Source: Pantoea sp. A4
Lineage (GTDB): Bacteria; Pseudomonadota; Gammaproteobacteria; Enterobacterales; Enterobacteriaceae
Reading direction: 5' to 3'
NCBI RefSeq assembly: GCF_000295955.2
Contig: NZ_ALXE01000024.1
Location: forward strand, 1 to 64,000
Length of the DNA: 64,000 nt
The position numbers were made by a program, and so were the translations under genes. A model generated the notes under the pieces. That model saw only the letters and a list, made by a program, of their open reading frames with translations, ran no database searches and had not been told where the DNA came from. Positions 53,105 through 61,579 of this stretch are shown one piece after another (the stretch's first letter is position 1; the number at the start of each line of letters is the position of its first letter).

Positions 53105-55258
53105 ATGTTGGCATGGAAACGTTTAAACGCATTGAGTCCGCTGGCGATGGCCATTGCCTGCGCACTCTGCCCGGCAGCCAATGCTGCGCCCTCCCAGGGG
53201 AATCCATCCACGCTGGTGGTCACGGCCGGTGAAGCAGCGGGTAGCGCTGAAAACAGCGTCGCGCCTTACACCAACAGTGGAACAAAATCTGCCGTGCCGG
53301 AGAGCCGCACGCCGCAAACCATCAACAGTATCAGTCAGCAAGAGATTGAGAAGCGCCACGCGAACTCACTGAATGAGATCCTGCGCTACGATGCAGGCGT
53401 CTCAACCGAGATGCGCGGCAGCACCACCTATATGAGCGAATACAAGATCCGCGGGTTCTCTGCGGATAATGAGTATTACGATGGACTCCAGCTGCCCTAT
53501 AACGTGACCGGCAACACCAAAGCCAGTATCGATCCGATCCTGATTGATCAGGTAGATATCCTGAAAGGCCCATCATCGGTGCTGTATGGCAACGCCTCGC
53601 CGGGAGGCCTGGTGAATATTCAGGGCAAAAAGCCACAGAAAGCCCAAAACACGGAAGTGGGGTTCAACACCGGTAACCGTAACCTGAAAGAGGGGTATAT
53701 CGACTCCACCGGGCAGATCGCCGACAGTGACTGGAGCTACCGTTTTATCAGCAAAGCCAGCGAAGGGCAGGATCAGCCCTATACCAGCAAGCACGAAAGT
53801 TACCTGGTCGCGCCTTCATTCAGCTGGCAGCCCTCTGACCAAACCCGTCTGACGCTGGAAGCGCTGTGGCAGAATCAGCCAAGCCTGACACCCTCAAACC
53901 CGCTGCCGCTGGCTTATCTGCGCAGCGGTTACGCTTCACGCCGTGCCTATGCTGGCGACCACTGGAATGGTTTCTCGCAGCAGCAGGGTATGGTGGGCTA
54001 CAGCTTTGAACATCAGTTCGATAACGGCTGGGGCGTGGTGCAGAAAGCGCGCTATTTCACGGTAGATACCCATCAACGTAGCGTCTACTCCCTTGGCACC
54101 GATGGCAGCAGCACGCAGCTCTCACGCTACGGTTACACCACCGATGAAGGGCTGGATAGCGTCAATATAGATAACCAACTGAAGAAGGATGTGCTGTGGG
54201 GAGCGTGGACGCACCATCTGCTGGCAGGCTTTGATTACCAGCACCTGAATTCGCACCTGACCTACCGCTATAGCGGGAATGCGACCCCGGATATTAACCT
54301 GCTGGCACCTGACTACAGCCAGGTCACGGACAGCAGCCTTGGCCTGTACACTGCGCTAAACAAACGCCTGAGTTTTAGCCAGAAGGGGTACTATCTTCAG
54401 GATCAGATGGCCTTTGGCGGCCTGAATATCCTTGCCAGCCTGCGCTATGACGATTATCACGCTATCACCGCAGATTATCTTTCCGGGGACAGCAAAACCT
54501 GGACTGCGCAGGATCGGGTAACCAAGCGACTCGGCGCGTTGTACCAGTTTAGCAATGGTATCGCCCCTTACGTCAGCTACTCGGAAGGCTTTATGCCGGT
54601 TTCACCGCAGGGCACGCTAACGGCTGATAAGGCGAAACCGACCACCAGCAAGCAGCTGGAGGGCGGGGTGAAATACCTGCTGCCTGATTACGCCACCACC
54701 GTTACCGCTTCGGTATTCCAGATCAAACAGAAAAATGTGGTGACTACCGATTACAGCCTGGGGGCTAACTCTCTCACTAACTATCGCCAGACAGGAGAAG
54801 TGGAGTCGAATGGTGCGGAGTTAAGTGTGGTGAGCCGCCCGCTGGATAACCTGAATTTGGTGGCGAACTACGCCTATACCGATGCGGTAAACAAGAAAGA
54901 TGATTTGTATCAGGGCAAGCGTACGACTCAGGTGCCGCTAAACCAGGTTAACCTGTGGGCGGATTACACCTTCAATGAGACCGCCTTGCAGGGATTGATG
55001 CTGGGAGCCGGGCTACGCTACAGCGGCAAGTCAGAGATCACGCAGGACAACTCACTCCCGGCGATCGGTGGCAACACGCAGTTTGATGCGGCGATCAGCT
55101 ACGATCTTGGTGTGCTCAGTCCGCAACTGCGCGGTTTGCTGGTGAAAGCCAGTGCGCAGAACCTGACCAACAAGTTCACCTATACCTGTTACAGCTCAAC
55201 CTACTGCTGGATTGGCCGCGACCGTACGGTGGAAGCGGGTGTCAGCTACCGGTTCTGA
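53105..55258 (+). CDS. TonB-dependent siderophore receptor
   Basis: A 717-residue outer-membrane receptor. Signal peptide 1-27 (ending ANA) is followed by a TonB-box-like STLVVTA at 35-41. The plug domain (about 65-165) contains YKIRGFSADNEYYDGL and ILKGPSSVLYGNASPGGLVNI, and a 22-strand barrel runs to the terminal Phe (VSYRF). A C-terminal TCYSSTYCWIGRDRTVEAG segment carries the cysteine pair seen in the FhuA/FoxA/FcuA group. Ferric hydroxamate-type uptake is plausible but the ligand cannot be read from sequence. No siderophore synthesis or ABC transporter genes are adjacent. Confidence 0.9.
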   Translation: MLAWKRLNALSPLAMAIACALCPAANAAPSQGNPSTLVVTAGEAAGSAENSVAPYTNSGTKSAVPESRTPQTINSISQQEIEKRHANSLNEILRYDAGVSTEMRGSTTYMSEYKIRGFSADNEYYDGLQLPYNVTGNTKASIDPILIDQVDILKGPSSVLYGNASPGGLVNIQGKKPQKAQNTEVGFNTGNRNLKEGYIDSTGQIADSDWSYRFISKASEGQDQPYTSKHESYLVAPSFSWQPSDQTRLTLEALWQNQPSLTPSNPLPLAYLRSGYASRRAYAGDHWNGFSQQQGMVGYSFEHQFDNGWGVVQKARYFTVDTHQRSVYSLGTDGSSTQLSRYGYTTDEGLDSVNIDNQLKKDVLWGAWTHHLLAGFDYQHLNSHLTYRYSGNATPDINLLAPDYSQVTDSSLGLYTALNKRLSFSQKGYYLQDQMAFGGLNILASLRYDDYHAITADYLSGDSKTWTAQDRVTKRLGALYQFSNGIAPYVSYSEGFMPVSPQGTLTADKAKPTTSKQLEGGVKYLLPDYATTVTASVFQIKQKNVVTTDYSLGANSLTNYRQTGEVESNGAELSVVSRPLDNLNLVANYAYTDAVNKKDDLYQGKRTTQVPLNQVNLWADYTFNETALQGLMLGAGLRYSGKSEITQDNSLPAIGGNTQFDAAISYDLGVLSPQLRGLLVKASAQNLTNKFTYTCYSSTYCWIGRDRTVEAGVSYRF

Positions 55259-55265
55259 GTGACGT

Positions 55266-55296
55266 TTTCCCCCACCGGCTCAGCCCGTGGGGGAAA
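55266..55296. other. 10-bp hairpin between convergent receptor gene and yqjG
   Basis: TTTCCCCCAC and GTGGGGGAAA around an 11-base loop. There is no T run after the stem on either strand, but the position suggests a transcription stop or 3'-end stabiliser for both genes. Confidence 0.55.
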
Positions 55297-55301
55297 GCTG
55301 A

Positions 55302-56276
55302 TCACCCGCGCCCGTGGGGTTCATCCCAGTTAAAAGCCGGGCCGACCGAGATCACCCCGTTAGGGTTGATGGTCTTGTGGCTGCAATAGTAGTGATGGCG
55401 AATGTGCGGCAGGTTGACCGTTTCGGCAATGCCCGGCATCTGGTAGATATCGCGCAGGAAGCCATTAAGGTTGATAAAATCACTGATCCGGTGACGATCG
55501 CACTTAAAGTGGGTGACATAAACCGGATCAAAGCGCACCAGCGTGGTCCATAAACGCAGATCGGCTTCGGTCAGGCTATCACCGGTCAGATAACGATGTT
55601 GACCGAGGATCTGCTCCAGTCGCGCCAGCGAATGGAACAACGCGGTCACGGCTTCGTCATAAGCGGGCTGTGAGGTGGCAAATCCGGCTTTGTACACGCC
55701 GTTGTTCACGCTGTCGTAAATCCAGCCATTTAGCTCATCGATCTTTTCGCGCAGTGCCAACGGATAGTAATCGCCTGCTTTGGCCCCTTGTGCGTCAAAG
55801 GCGCTGTTCAGCATGCGGATAATATCTGCGGATTCGTTGCTTACGATGGTTTGCTGCTGTTTATCCCACAGCACTGGCACCGTAACACGCCCGGTGTAGT
55901 GGGGATCGGCATGCAGATAGAGCTGGTAGAGATACTGTTTTTGATAGAGGTGGTCGCCTGTCGCACCGGGGAAATCATCATTGAACGTCCAGCCGTTCTC
56001 CAGCATCAACGGATGCACCACGGAAACCGAGATAAAATCCTCTAACCCTTTCAGGCTGCGCAATAGCAAAGTGCGGTGTGCCCAGGGGCAGGCGAGGGAG
56101 ACATACAGATGATAGCGGCCTCGTTCAGCTGCAAAACCGGCGTTACCGGTTGGGCCTGCGCTGCCATCAGCAGTCACCCAGTTGCGCCACACGGCGTCGC
56201 TACGCTTGAAACGTCCACCGGTGGATTTGGTATCGTACCAGGTGTCATGCCAGACACCGTCAATCAGTTGTCCCAT
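55302..56276 (-). CDS. yqjG: Glutathionyl-hydroquinone reductase YqjG
   Basis: A 324-residue Xi-class glutathione transferase that reduces glutathionyl-hydroquinones. The active-site Cys63 lies in LACPWAHRTL, the same position as in E. coli. Other blocks are VPVLWDKQQQTIVSNESADIIRM, NNGVYKAGFATSQ and LTEADLRLWTTLVRFDPVYVTHFKC. The tail is slightly shorter than in E. coli (328). It lies downstream of yqjF on the same strand, separated by a terminator. Confidence 0.95.
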   Translation of the reverse strand: MGQLIDGVWHDTWYDTKSTGGRFKRSDAVWRNWVTADGSAGPTGNAGFAAERGRYHLYVSLACPWAHRTLLLRSLKGLEDFISVSVVHPLMLENGWTFNDDFPGATGDHLYQKQYLYQLYLHADPHYTGRVTVPVLWDKQQQTIVSNESADIIRMLNSAFDAQGAKAGDYYPLALREKIDELNGWIYDSVNNGVYKAGFATSQPAYDEAVTALFHSLARLEQILGQHRYLTGDSLTEADLRLWTTLVRFDPVYVTHFKCDRHRISDFINLNGFLRDIYQMPGIAETVNLPHIRHHYYCSHKTINPNGVISVGPAFNWDEPHGRG

Positions 56277-56287
56277 ATGCCCTCCAA

Positions 56288-56317
56288 AAACGAAAAGGGC
56301 GGAGAAGATCTCCGCCC
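56288..56317 (-). terminator. Intrinsic terminator of yqjF
   Basis: On the minus strand GGGCGGAGA, loop of three, TCTCCGCCC, then TTTTCGTTTTT. It lies between yqjF and yqjG. Confidence 0.82.
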
Positions 56318-56342
56318 TGACAAGTATATGCGTTGTTGTCGC

Positions 56343-56753
56343 TTAGAAAGACGCAGAAGGCTGCAGTTTCTTGCGAATCAGTGCATCAATGCTGTATGCA
56401 CCCGGTCCAACCAGACCTAACACCAGGAAGCCACCGGCGATAGACATGTTTTTCATGAACATCAGCTGGTTAATTTCGTTCGCGAAATCAACGTGGAAGA
56501 TAAACGCGGTCAGCAGGGTGAAAGCTGCGGTAAACAGCGCGGTGAAACGCGTCAGGAAACCAAACAGAATCGCCAGACCGCCGCCAAACTCCAGCAGAAT
56601 AACCAGTGGCAGCAGGAAGCCAGGAACGCCTGCAGACTGCATGTACTGCGCAGTGCCTGCGTAACCGGTGATTTTGCCCCAACCTGCAACGATGAACAGG
56701 ATTGGCATCAGGATACGTGCCAGCAGCAGGCCAGTGTCTTCGAATTTTTTCAT
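56343..56753 (-). CDS. yqjF: DoxX-family inner-membrane protein YqjF
   Basis: A 136-residue membrane protein with four hydrophobic segments. MKKFEDTGLLLARILMPILFI, GWGKITGYAGTAQYM, LLEFGGGLAILFGFLTR and GPGAYSIDALI are the DoxX family pattern shared with E. coli YqjF. Function is not settled; E. coli yqjF responds to aromatic compounds such as nitrotoluenes. Two consecutive ATG codons follow GGAG; the second has the better spacing. Confidence 0.93.
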   Translation of the reverse strand: MKKFEDTGLLLARILMPILFIVAGWGKITGYAGTAQYMQSAGVPGFLLPLVILLEFGGGLAILFGFLTRFTALFTAAFTLLTAFIFHVDFANEINQLMFMKNMSIAGGFLVLGLVGPGAYSIDALIRKKLQPSASF

Positions 56754-56953
56754 CATTTACTCCAACGGTTTTTTACGACAGGGCAAATGCGCCTGCGGCT
56801 AGTATTACCCGCCGAACTGCGATATTGCTGTTCATTGGGTTGATAGCTGAAGATGATAGTCGCGGAGTGCAAAGGTTGTAAGCGAGAAAAAATGTTGATG
56901 TTATTCAGTAAAACTGAATTAAAGAGGCCGGATACAACGACCGGCCAGGGGGA

Positions 56954-57238
56954 TCAACGCTGATTGAGGGTGGATTTGATCATGCGCCAGGTACTCCAGA
57001 CGCCAAATCCGCGCTTGGCCCAGCGCAGCATCAGACTGGGGCTACGCACCGACCAGATAGCCAGCACGCCGCTGCCAATCGCCAGATAGCGGCGCAGATT
57101 GATGAACGTGTGCCAGCCACGATCGTAATGTGCCGTGTGTTGAAGCCAGTCACGTCGCGCCGCGCTGAGATCGAGCCGTTGCTGCTGGATGTCACCCAGC
57201 AGGTCGTGGATGCGCTGTTCACGCTCCCGGCGGCTCAT
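56954..57238 (-). CDS. yqjK: YqjK family protein
   Basis: A 94-residue protein: a charged helical N-terminus (MSRREREQRIHDLLGDIQQQRLDL) and one hydrophobic segment (about 55-75) followed by a basic tail. It overlaps yqjE by four bases and is the last gene of the yqjC-D-E-K group. Function unknown; the family is co-conserved with YqjD and YqjE. Between it and yqjF there are about 200 bases with no gene. Confidence 0.88.
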   Translation of the reverse strand: MSRREREQRIHDLLGDIQQQRLDLSAARRDWLQHTAHYDRGWHTFINLRRYLAIGSGVLAIWSVRSPSLMLRWAKRGFGVWSTWRMIKSTLNQR

Positions 57239-57630
57239 GACTTATCCTCTTCCAGCAGGCGGCGATCGGTTTCCAGCTCTTTGCGCGTATGGCGCAGCAG
57301 CGTGGACTGGCGAGATTTGTACAGCGTCCACAAGCCAAAAATCAGCGCCAGGCCAAACAGCACGGCAGTGGTGATACCCATTGCCATCAGGCGATATTGC
57401 GCGTCAACAGCCCAGATGATCAGTACCATCAGGCTCATCAAGCCAAAAGCCGTGAATAGCATGGTCAGACCAATCATCAGTAACATCTGAATCAGATTGG
57501 CCTTTTCCTCTTCCAGTTCTGCCACTGCCAGCCGCACGCGGGTTTCAGCCATGCTGACCAGCGTCGTCACAATGCGCTGTCCGATGTGGATGACCCCTTT
57601 GCCGGGGCCGTGGCTTTGCTGTTTATCCAT
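57235..57630 (-). CDS. yqjE: Phage-holin-superfamily membrane protein YqjE
   Basis: A 131-residue inner-membrane protein with a soluble N-terminus (QRIVTTLVSMAETRVRLAVAELEEEK), two hydrophobic segments (about 47-70 and 80-103) and a charged C-terminal helix. It matches the YqjE (Phage_holin_3_6) family. The start MDKQQSHG is two bases after the yqjD stop; a longer frame of 23 extra residues overlaps yqjD. Confidence 0.9.
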   Translation of the reverse strand: MDKQQSHGPGKGVIHIGQRIVTTLVSMAETRVRLAVAELEEEKANLIQMLLMIGLTMLFTAFGLMSLMVLIIWAVDAQYRLMAMGITTAVLFGLALIFGLWTLYKSRQSTLLRHTRKELETDRRLLEEDKS

Positions 57631-57632
57631 AA

Positions 57633-57938
57633 TTAACGACGGGAGAGCAGAATACCCAGCGCAACGCCAATCGCTGCACCAATACCCACGCCATGCCATG
57701 GATTTTCGCGCACGTAGTCATCGGCTTTTGCGGCCGCTTCTCGCGTGGTTTGCGCCAGACGCTCACCAGAGTCGCCAAGACGCTCGCGTGAGCTATTCAG
57801 TGCGGCTTGCGCTTTGTGGCGCAGTTTATCCAGCTCGGTTTTAGACTTCTCACTGGAGCTGCTCAGCACTTCTTCCAGCGTATCGGCGAGATTTTTCAGT
57901 TCGGCGCGCAGGTGTTCAGAAGATGATTCTTTAGACAT
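57633..57938 (-). CDS. yqjD: Ribosome-associated membrane protein YqjD (DUF883/ElaB family)
   Basis: A 101-residue protein, the same length as E. coli YqjD. A long amphipathic helix rich in Glu, Lys, Arg and Ala (about 5-75) is followed by DDYVRENPWHGVGIGAAIGVALGILLSRR, a C-terminal membrane anchor. In E. coli it is induced by RpoS and tethers ribosomes to the membrane in stationary phase. AAGGAG precedes the ATG. Confidence 0.95.
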   Translation of the reverse strand: MSKESSSEHLRAELKNLADTLEEVLSSSSEKSKTELDKLRHKAQAALNSSRERLGDSGERLAQTTREAAAKADDYVRENPWHGVGIGAAIGVALGILLSRR

Positions 57939-57973
57939 AAATGACTCCTTCATGCAGCTATGTGAATGCCATA

Positions 57974-58348
57974 TCAGTAAGGCTCAGCCTGCGTTTTTTT
58001 CAGTTCGCGGCGAGCCTCATCCAGTTTTTGTTGCCTTTTTTCAATCTTTTCCTGGTCATGCCCTTTGTCACGTTCCTGTTTTAGCTCATGCTCGCGCTCG
58101 CCGACTTTCTCTTTCTGCGTGTTGATGCGTTCCAACTGTGCAGCTTTAAGTTTCTGATCGGTACAGGAAGCCCGGACTTCGGTCAAAGCCCGCTCAAGGC
58201 CATTCACCCGGCGCTGATTATCATGCTTACGCGCGACGTCAATCTCATGCTGGATATCATTCTCTTTCTGTTTACACAGTGGCTCAGCGGCCAGTAGCGA
58301 GCCAGAAAAGAGAAGACACACAAGGCCTGGCAGCAGTTGACGAATCAT
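57974..58348 (-). CDS. yqjC: DUF1090 periplasmic protein YqjC
   Basis: A 124-residue exported protein: signal peptide about residues 1-20 (LLPGLVCLLFSGSLLA) and a long charged helix with heptad-like Glu/Lys/Arg pattern. CKQKENDIQHEIDVARKHDN and a single further Cys (RASCTDQK) may form a disulfide. It heads the yqjC-D-E-K group. Function unknown. Confidence 0.9.
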   Translation of the reverse strand: MIRQLLPGLVCLLFSGSLLAAEPLCKQKENDIQHEIDVARKHDNQRRVNGLERALTEVRASCTDQKLKAAQLERINTQKEKVGEREHELKQERDKGHDQEKIEKRQQKLDEARRELKKTQAEPY

Positions 58349-58531
58349 TGGGCGGTTTTCCTTAACAGGGCACAGGGCGAACGATACAAGGCAATCGTCC
58401 TGAAAATGAATGCGGCGTGTTGGTATTACCGATCAAGCATAGACATCTCAGGGAAAAAGTTCAAAAAACACGAGGAGATAGCAGAATTATGCTGGCCGTT
58501 GCGTCGTTAACAACGGCCAGAGGTGGGAGGA

Positions 58532-58846
58532 TCAGACGAAGACAAATCCCTGGGGCAGCAAGTGGCGCAGCAGGCGCTGTGCGGCCTGATTCTGCGCATC
58601 GGAATCGAAGTGGATGACGAGCGCGTCATCCGCAGGGGTGATGCTCTTAATATGAATCCCTTGCGCAGTGAGCTGTTGATAGACAAAAAAGCCATCTGGC
58701 AGTGGCGCTCCAGCCTGCGCCACACGGATTTGCAGCACGCTGTCATGTTGCAACATGCCCGGCAATATACACGCCATGAGCAGAGCCAGCACGCCTGCGG
58801 CCAGGACAATACGCACCCGACGCGAAAAAGAAAAAGAGAGACTCAT
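58532..58846 (-). CDS. mzrA: EnvZ/OmpR modulator MzrA, short C-terminus
   Basis: A 104-residue bitopic inner-membrane protein. A membrane helix (about 11-30) is followed by a periplasmic domain with GAPLPDGFFVYQQLTAQGIHIKSITPADDALVIHFDS, which aligns with E. coli MzrA ([37 protein letters not shown]). E. coli MzrA has 127 residues and interacts with EnvZ; here the frame ends about 23 residues earlier after LLPQGFVFV. The start overlaps the yqjA stop (TGATG). A 10-bp hairpin CTGGCCGTTG/CAACGGCCAG lies just beyond the stop (58492-58520). Confidence 0.85.
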   Translation of the reverse strand: MSLSFSFSRRVRIVLAAGVLALLMACILPGMLQHDSVLQIRVAQAGAPLPDGFFVYQQLTAQGIHIKSITPADDALVIHFDSDAQNQAAQRLLRHLLPQGFVFV

Positions 58847-59511
58847 CACTGCGCTTTACCACTCTTACGTTTACGCCATATCACGATGAGTGAGCCGGTC
58901 AGGCCGATCACCAGCAGCACCAACGGTAGCAGCATCAGGCATAGCATCAGTTCATCTTCGTAGCGCCGGAATATCGGTGTTTTACCCAGCGCAAAGCCGA
59001 GCACGGTAAGAATCAAGACCCACAACAAGCCGCTTATCCAGTTAAAGAACTGAAAACGGGCGCTGCTCAGGCCTGAAAGGCCTGCAATGGTCGGAAGCAG
59101 AGTGCGTACAAACGCGATAAAACGGCCCACCAGCAAGGCTGACAAGCCGTGACGATGAAACAGACTGTGGGCACGTTGATGATATTGCGCCGGGAGATGT
59201 GCCAGCCATTTCTGTACGGTGGGTGTGTTGCCAAGCCATCGTCCCTGAATATAGCTAACCCAGCAACCCAGGCTGGCGCCAGTAGTTAAAATCAGCAGCG
59301 TGAGCGGGAAACCCAGCGTTCCTTTCGCAATCAGCACGCCGACCAGAATCAGCAGGCTATCACCGGGCAAGAATGCCGCAGGCAGTAGGCCATTTTCCAG
59401 AAACAGGATCATGAACAAGATGCCATAAATTGCCCAGACCAGCGCAGGGTCTGAAAGTGTTTCATAATCCTGTTGCCACAGTGCGTGCAACAGTGCTTGC
59501 AAAATATCCAT
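58846..59511 (-). CDS. yqjA: DedA-family membrane transporter YqjA
   Basis: A 221-residue DedA protein. [61 protein letters not shown] and [20 protein letters not shown] are the conserved blocks, including acidic and arginine residues essential in E. coli YqjA. It supports growth under alkaline and membrane stress and is CpxR-regulated in E. coli. An in-frame TTG directly before the ATG is less likely as start. Confidence 0.95.
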   Translation of the reverse strand: MDILQALLHALWQQDYETLSDPALVWAIYGILFMILFLENGLLPAAFLPGDSLLILVGVLIAKGTLGFPLTLLILTTGASLGCWVSYIQGRWLGNTPTVQKWLAHLPAQYHQRAHSLFHRHGLSALLVGRFIAFVRTLLPTIAGLSGLSSARFQFFNWISGLLWVLILTVLGFALGKTPIFRRYEDELMLCLMLLPLVLLVIGLTGSLIVIWRKRKSGKAQ

Positions 59512-59939
59512 CAATCCTTCCTGAACATCTTCGTTAAACCGCCACTCTTCAGACTCACTTGCCAGGTTTGTTATTTCATTGCTGAAGCGTCTGGGTGTGT
59601 TGCCAGGTCCGTCCGGAACTTATTTGAGTTCTGTCGTAAAGGCCAGAAAAAGTATGAATAACTGTAACAAATATCCCTCTGGCGAGACAGTCTATTCTCA
59701 CCGGCAGCAGGTGTTTTACCTTGTGCTGAGCAGGGTAAAAAGGAGCTTTACACGAGCTGACATTATTGCGTACTAACTAAACATTTTGCGCGTGATTCAG
59801 GCAAAAACAAGCTCGGCAGCAGCAAAACCTGATTGGTTGAGGCGAGGTGTAGGTGGTGCAGGGGGAGGAGTGAAGCGATAAGCCTGAGGGAGTGGCATTC
59901 AGGGCCAGCCGCAAGCCAGCCCTGAATCGATGAACATGA
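59512..59939. other. Intergenic region between yqjA and sstT
   Basis: No gene is seen; the E. coli exuR and uxa genes that lie here are absent. The right part contains the hairpin ATTCAGGGC / GCCCTGAAT at 59897-59927, shortly after the sstT stop on the minus strand, without a T run. Upstream of yqjA the sequence should hold its promoter, but no clear -35/-10 pair or CpxR site was found. Confidence 0.45.
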
Positions 59940-61181
59940 TTACGCGTTACGCGCTTCACGTTCCTCTTGTGCCTGAACCGACTGGCATACCGCAGCGGTA
60001 AACAGGATATCGGTTGAAGAGTTCAACGCAGTTTCGGCAGAGTCCTGCAAAACGCTGATGATGAAGCCCACGGCGACCACCTGCATAGCGATATCATTTG
60101 GAATACCAAACATATTTGCGGCAACCGGGATCAGCAGCAATGAACCGCCAGCCACGCCAGAAGCACCACAGGCGCACAGTGCGCTCAGTAAGCTGAGCAG
60201 AATGGCGGTTGGGGTATCAATGTGGATATCCAGCGTATGCACCGCTGCCAGCGTCAGTACCGTAATGGTAATTGCTGCACCAGCCATGCTCATGGTAGCC
60301 CCAAGAGGAATAGACACGGAGTAGGTGTCTTCATCCAGGTTGAGGCGTTTTGCCAGAGCCATATTCACCGGAATATTCGCCGCAGAACTGCGGGTAAAGA
60401 AGGCGGTAACCCCACTTTCACGCAGGCAGGTGAATACCAGTGGGTAAGGGTTACGGCGGATTTTCCAGAACACGATGATCGGGTTGAACACCAGCGCCAT
60501 CAGCAGCATACAGCCCAACAGCAGGCCGAGCAGGTGGGCATATTGCCACAGCGTGCCGAAACCGGTGGAGGCGATGATGGAAGAGACGAGGCCAAAGATG
60601 CCGATTGGCGCGCAGCGAATCACACAGCGGACTAACCAGGTCACCGCTTCGGCGCTGTCCTGCAACAGTTTACGCGTGCCATCACTGCTGTGACGGAAGG
60701 CAAAGCCCAGACCGATTGCCCATGCCAGGATGCCAATGTAGTTGGCTTCCATAATGGCCTGAATCGGGTTAGACACGATGCGCATAAGCAGACCATGCAG
60801 AACTTCTGCAATACCAGAAGGCGGCGTAATTGAAGCGTTCGCCGCAGTCAGCGCTAGCTGCTGTGGGAAGAGCGAGCTGAAGAACACCGCAACCATGGAA
60901 GCCAGTACGGTACTGAATACGTACAGCACGACAATCGGGCGAATATTGGTTTTTTGTCCCTGGCGATGACCTGAAATAGAGGCGATCACCAGCACGAAGA
61001 CCAGCACAGGCGCGACGGCTTTCAATGCGCCGACAAAAAGTTCACCTAATAAGCCCATATCCAGCGCCAGATCTTTTGAGATCCCCGCCAGAGCGATACC
61101 GGCAACCAGGCCGAGCGCGATTTGAGTCACCAGGTTGCCCGCAAAGAGCGAGGCCAGGCGTCGTGGAAGCGATGTTTGCAT
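59940..61181 (-). CDS. sstT: Sodium/serine-threonine symporter SstT
   Basis: A 413-residue member of the dicarboxylate/amino-acid:cation symporter family with eight transmembrane helices and two re-entrant hairpins. Family motifs are [18 protein letters not shown] (serine-rich hairpin 1), [20 protein letters not shown] (NMDGT-like) and the C-terminal [21 protein letters not shown]. Length matches E. coli SstT (414). The 5' leader (61182 onward) has a GGCAGG/CCTGCC hairpin. Confidence 0.96.
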   Translation of the reverse strand: MQTSLPRRLASLFAGNLVTQIALGLVAGIALAGISKDLALDMGLLGELFVGALKAVAPVLVFVLVIASISGHRQGQKTNIRPIVVLYVFSTVLASMVAVFFSSLFPQQLALTAANASITPPSGIAEVLHGLLMRIVSNPIQAIMEANYIGILAWAIGLGFAFRHSSDGTRKLLQDSAEAVTWLVRCVIRCAPIGIFGLVSSIIASTGFGTLWQYAHLLGLLLGCMLLMALVFNPIIVFWKIRRNPYPLVFTCLRESGVTAFFTRSSAANIPVNMALAKRLNLDEDTYSVSIPLGATMSMAGAAITITVLTLAAVHTLDIHIDTPTAILLSLLSALCACGASGVAGGSLLLIPVAANMFGIPNDIAMQVVAVGFIISVLQDSAETALNSSTDILFTAAVCQSVQAQEEREARNA

Positions 61182-61579
61182 AACGTTATTTTGCCTTATA
61201 GCGAGATAGTATGCCTGGCAGGTGGAAACGTTGCCTGCCGGACAGTTTGCCCGCCGGAGTATAAGGAAAAGATCACGTGAGGAAAGAGATAATTCTGTTT
61301 TTACGGCGCGGATCGTACTTTTTTTGTGCTGCCCACAAGATGTTTCTCATCCATCAGGCCCGTCCTGGGGTTTTTAGACGCGATAAAACAGGGTTAAATG
61401 CTTAACTTGTAGCAGATTAATGTGCATATTTTGTTCAGTGTTTTATGCCATTCACAAATGAATGAATCAACCGCGTGGTCGCAGGAGAGGGCAATGAAGC
61501 CAATTTGCAGGTTTGATTCAGCGATCGTCCTTAACCTATGATACAAGCCGTAATCTTTCAGGCAGAACGGGAGCCTTGG
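61182..61579. other. Intergenic region between divergent sstT and the ClC gene
   Basis: No gene is seen. It must hold both promoters. 61218-61239 forms a GGCAGG/CCTGCC hairpin that would lie in the sstT leader. A short palindrome CATTC-acaaat-GAATG is at 61450-61465. No recognisable operator was found. Confidence 0.4.

Noticed and set aside
59579..59776. 65-codon frame between yqjA and sstT as an exuR remnant
   Set aside because: No GntR-type helix-turn-helix or other similarity; the region appears non-coding.
61538..61579. ATG at 61538 as the start of the ClC gene
   Set aside because: No Shine-Dalgarno sequence precedes it, whereas GGGAG lies six bases before the GTG at 61580, and the 14 extra residues show no family similarity; it remains possible.
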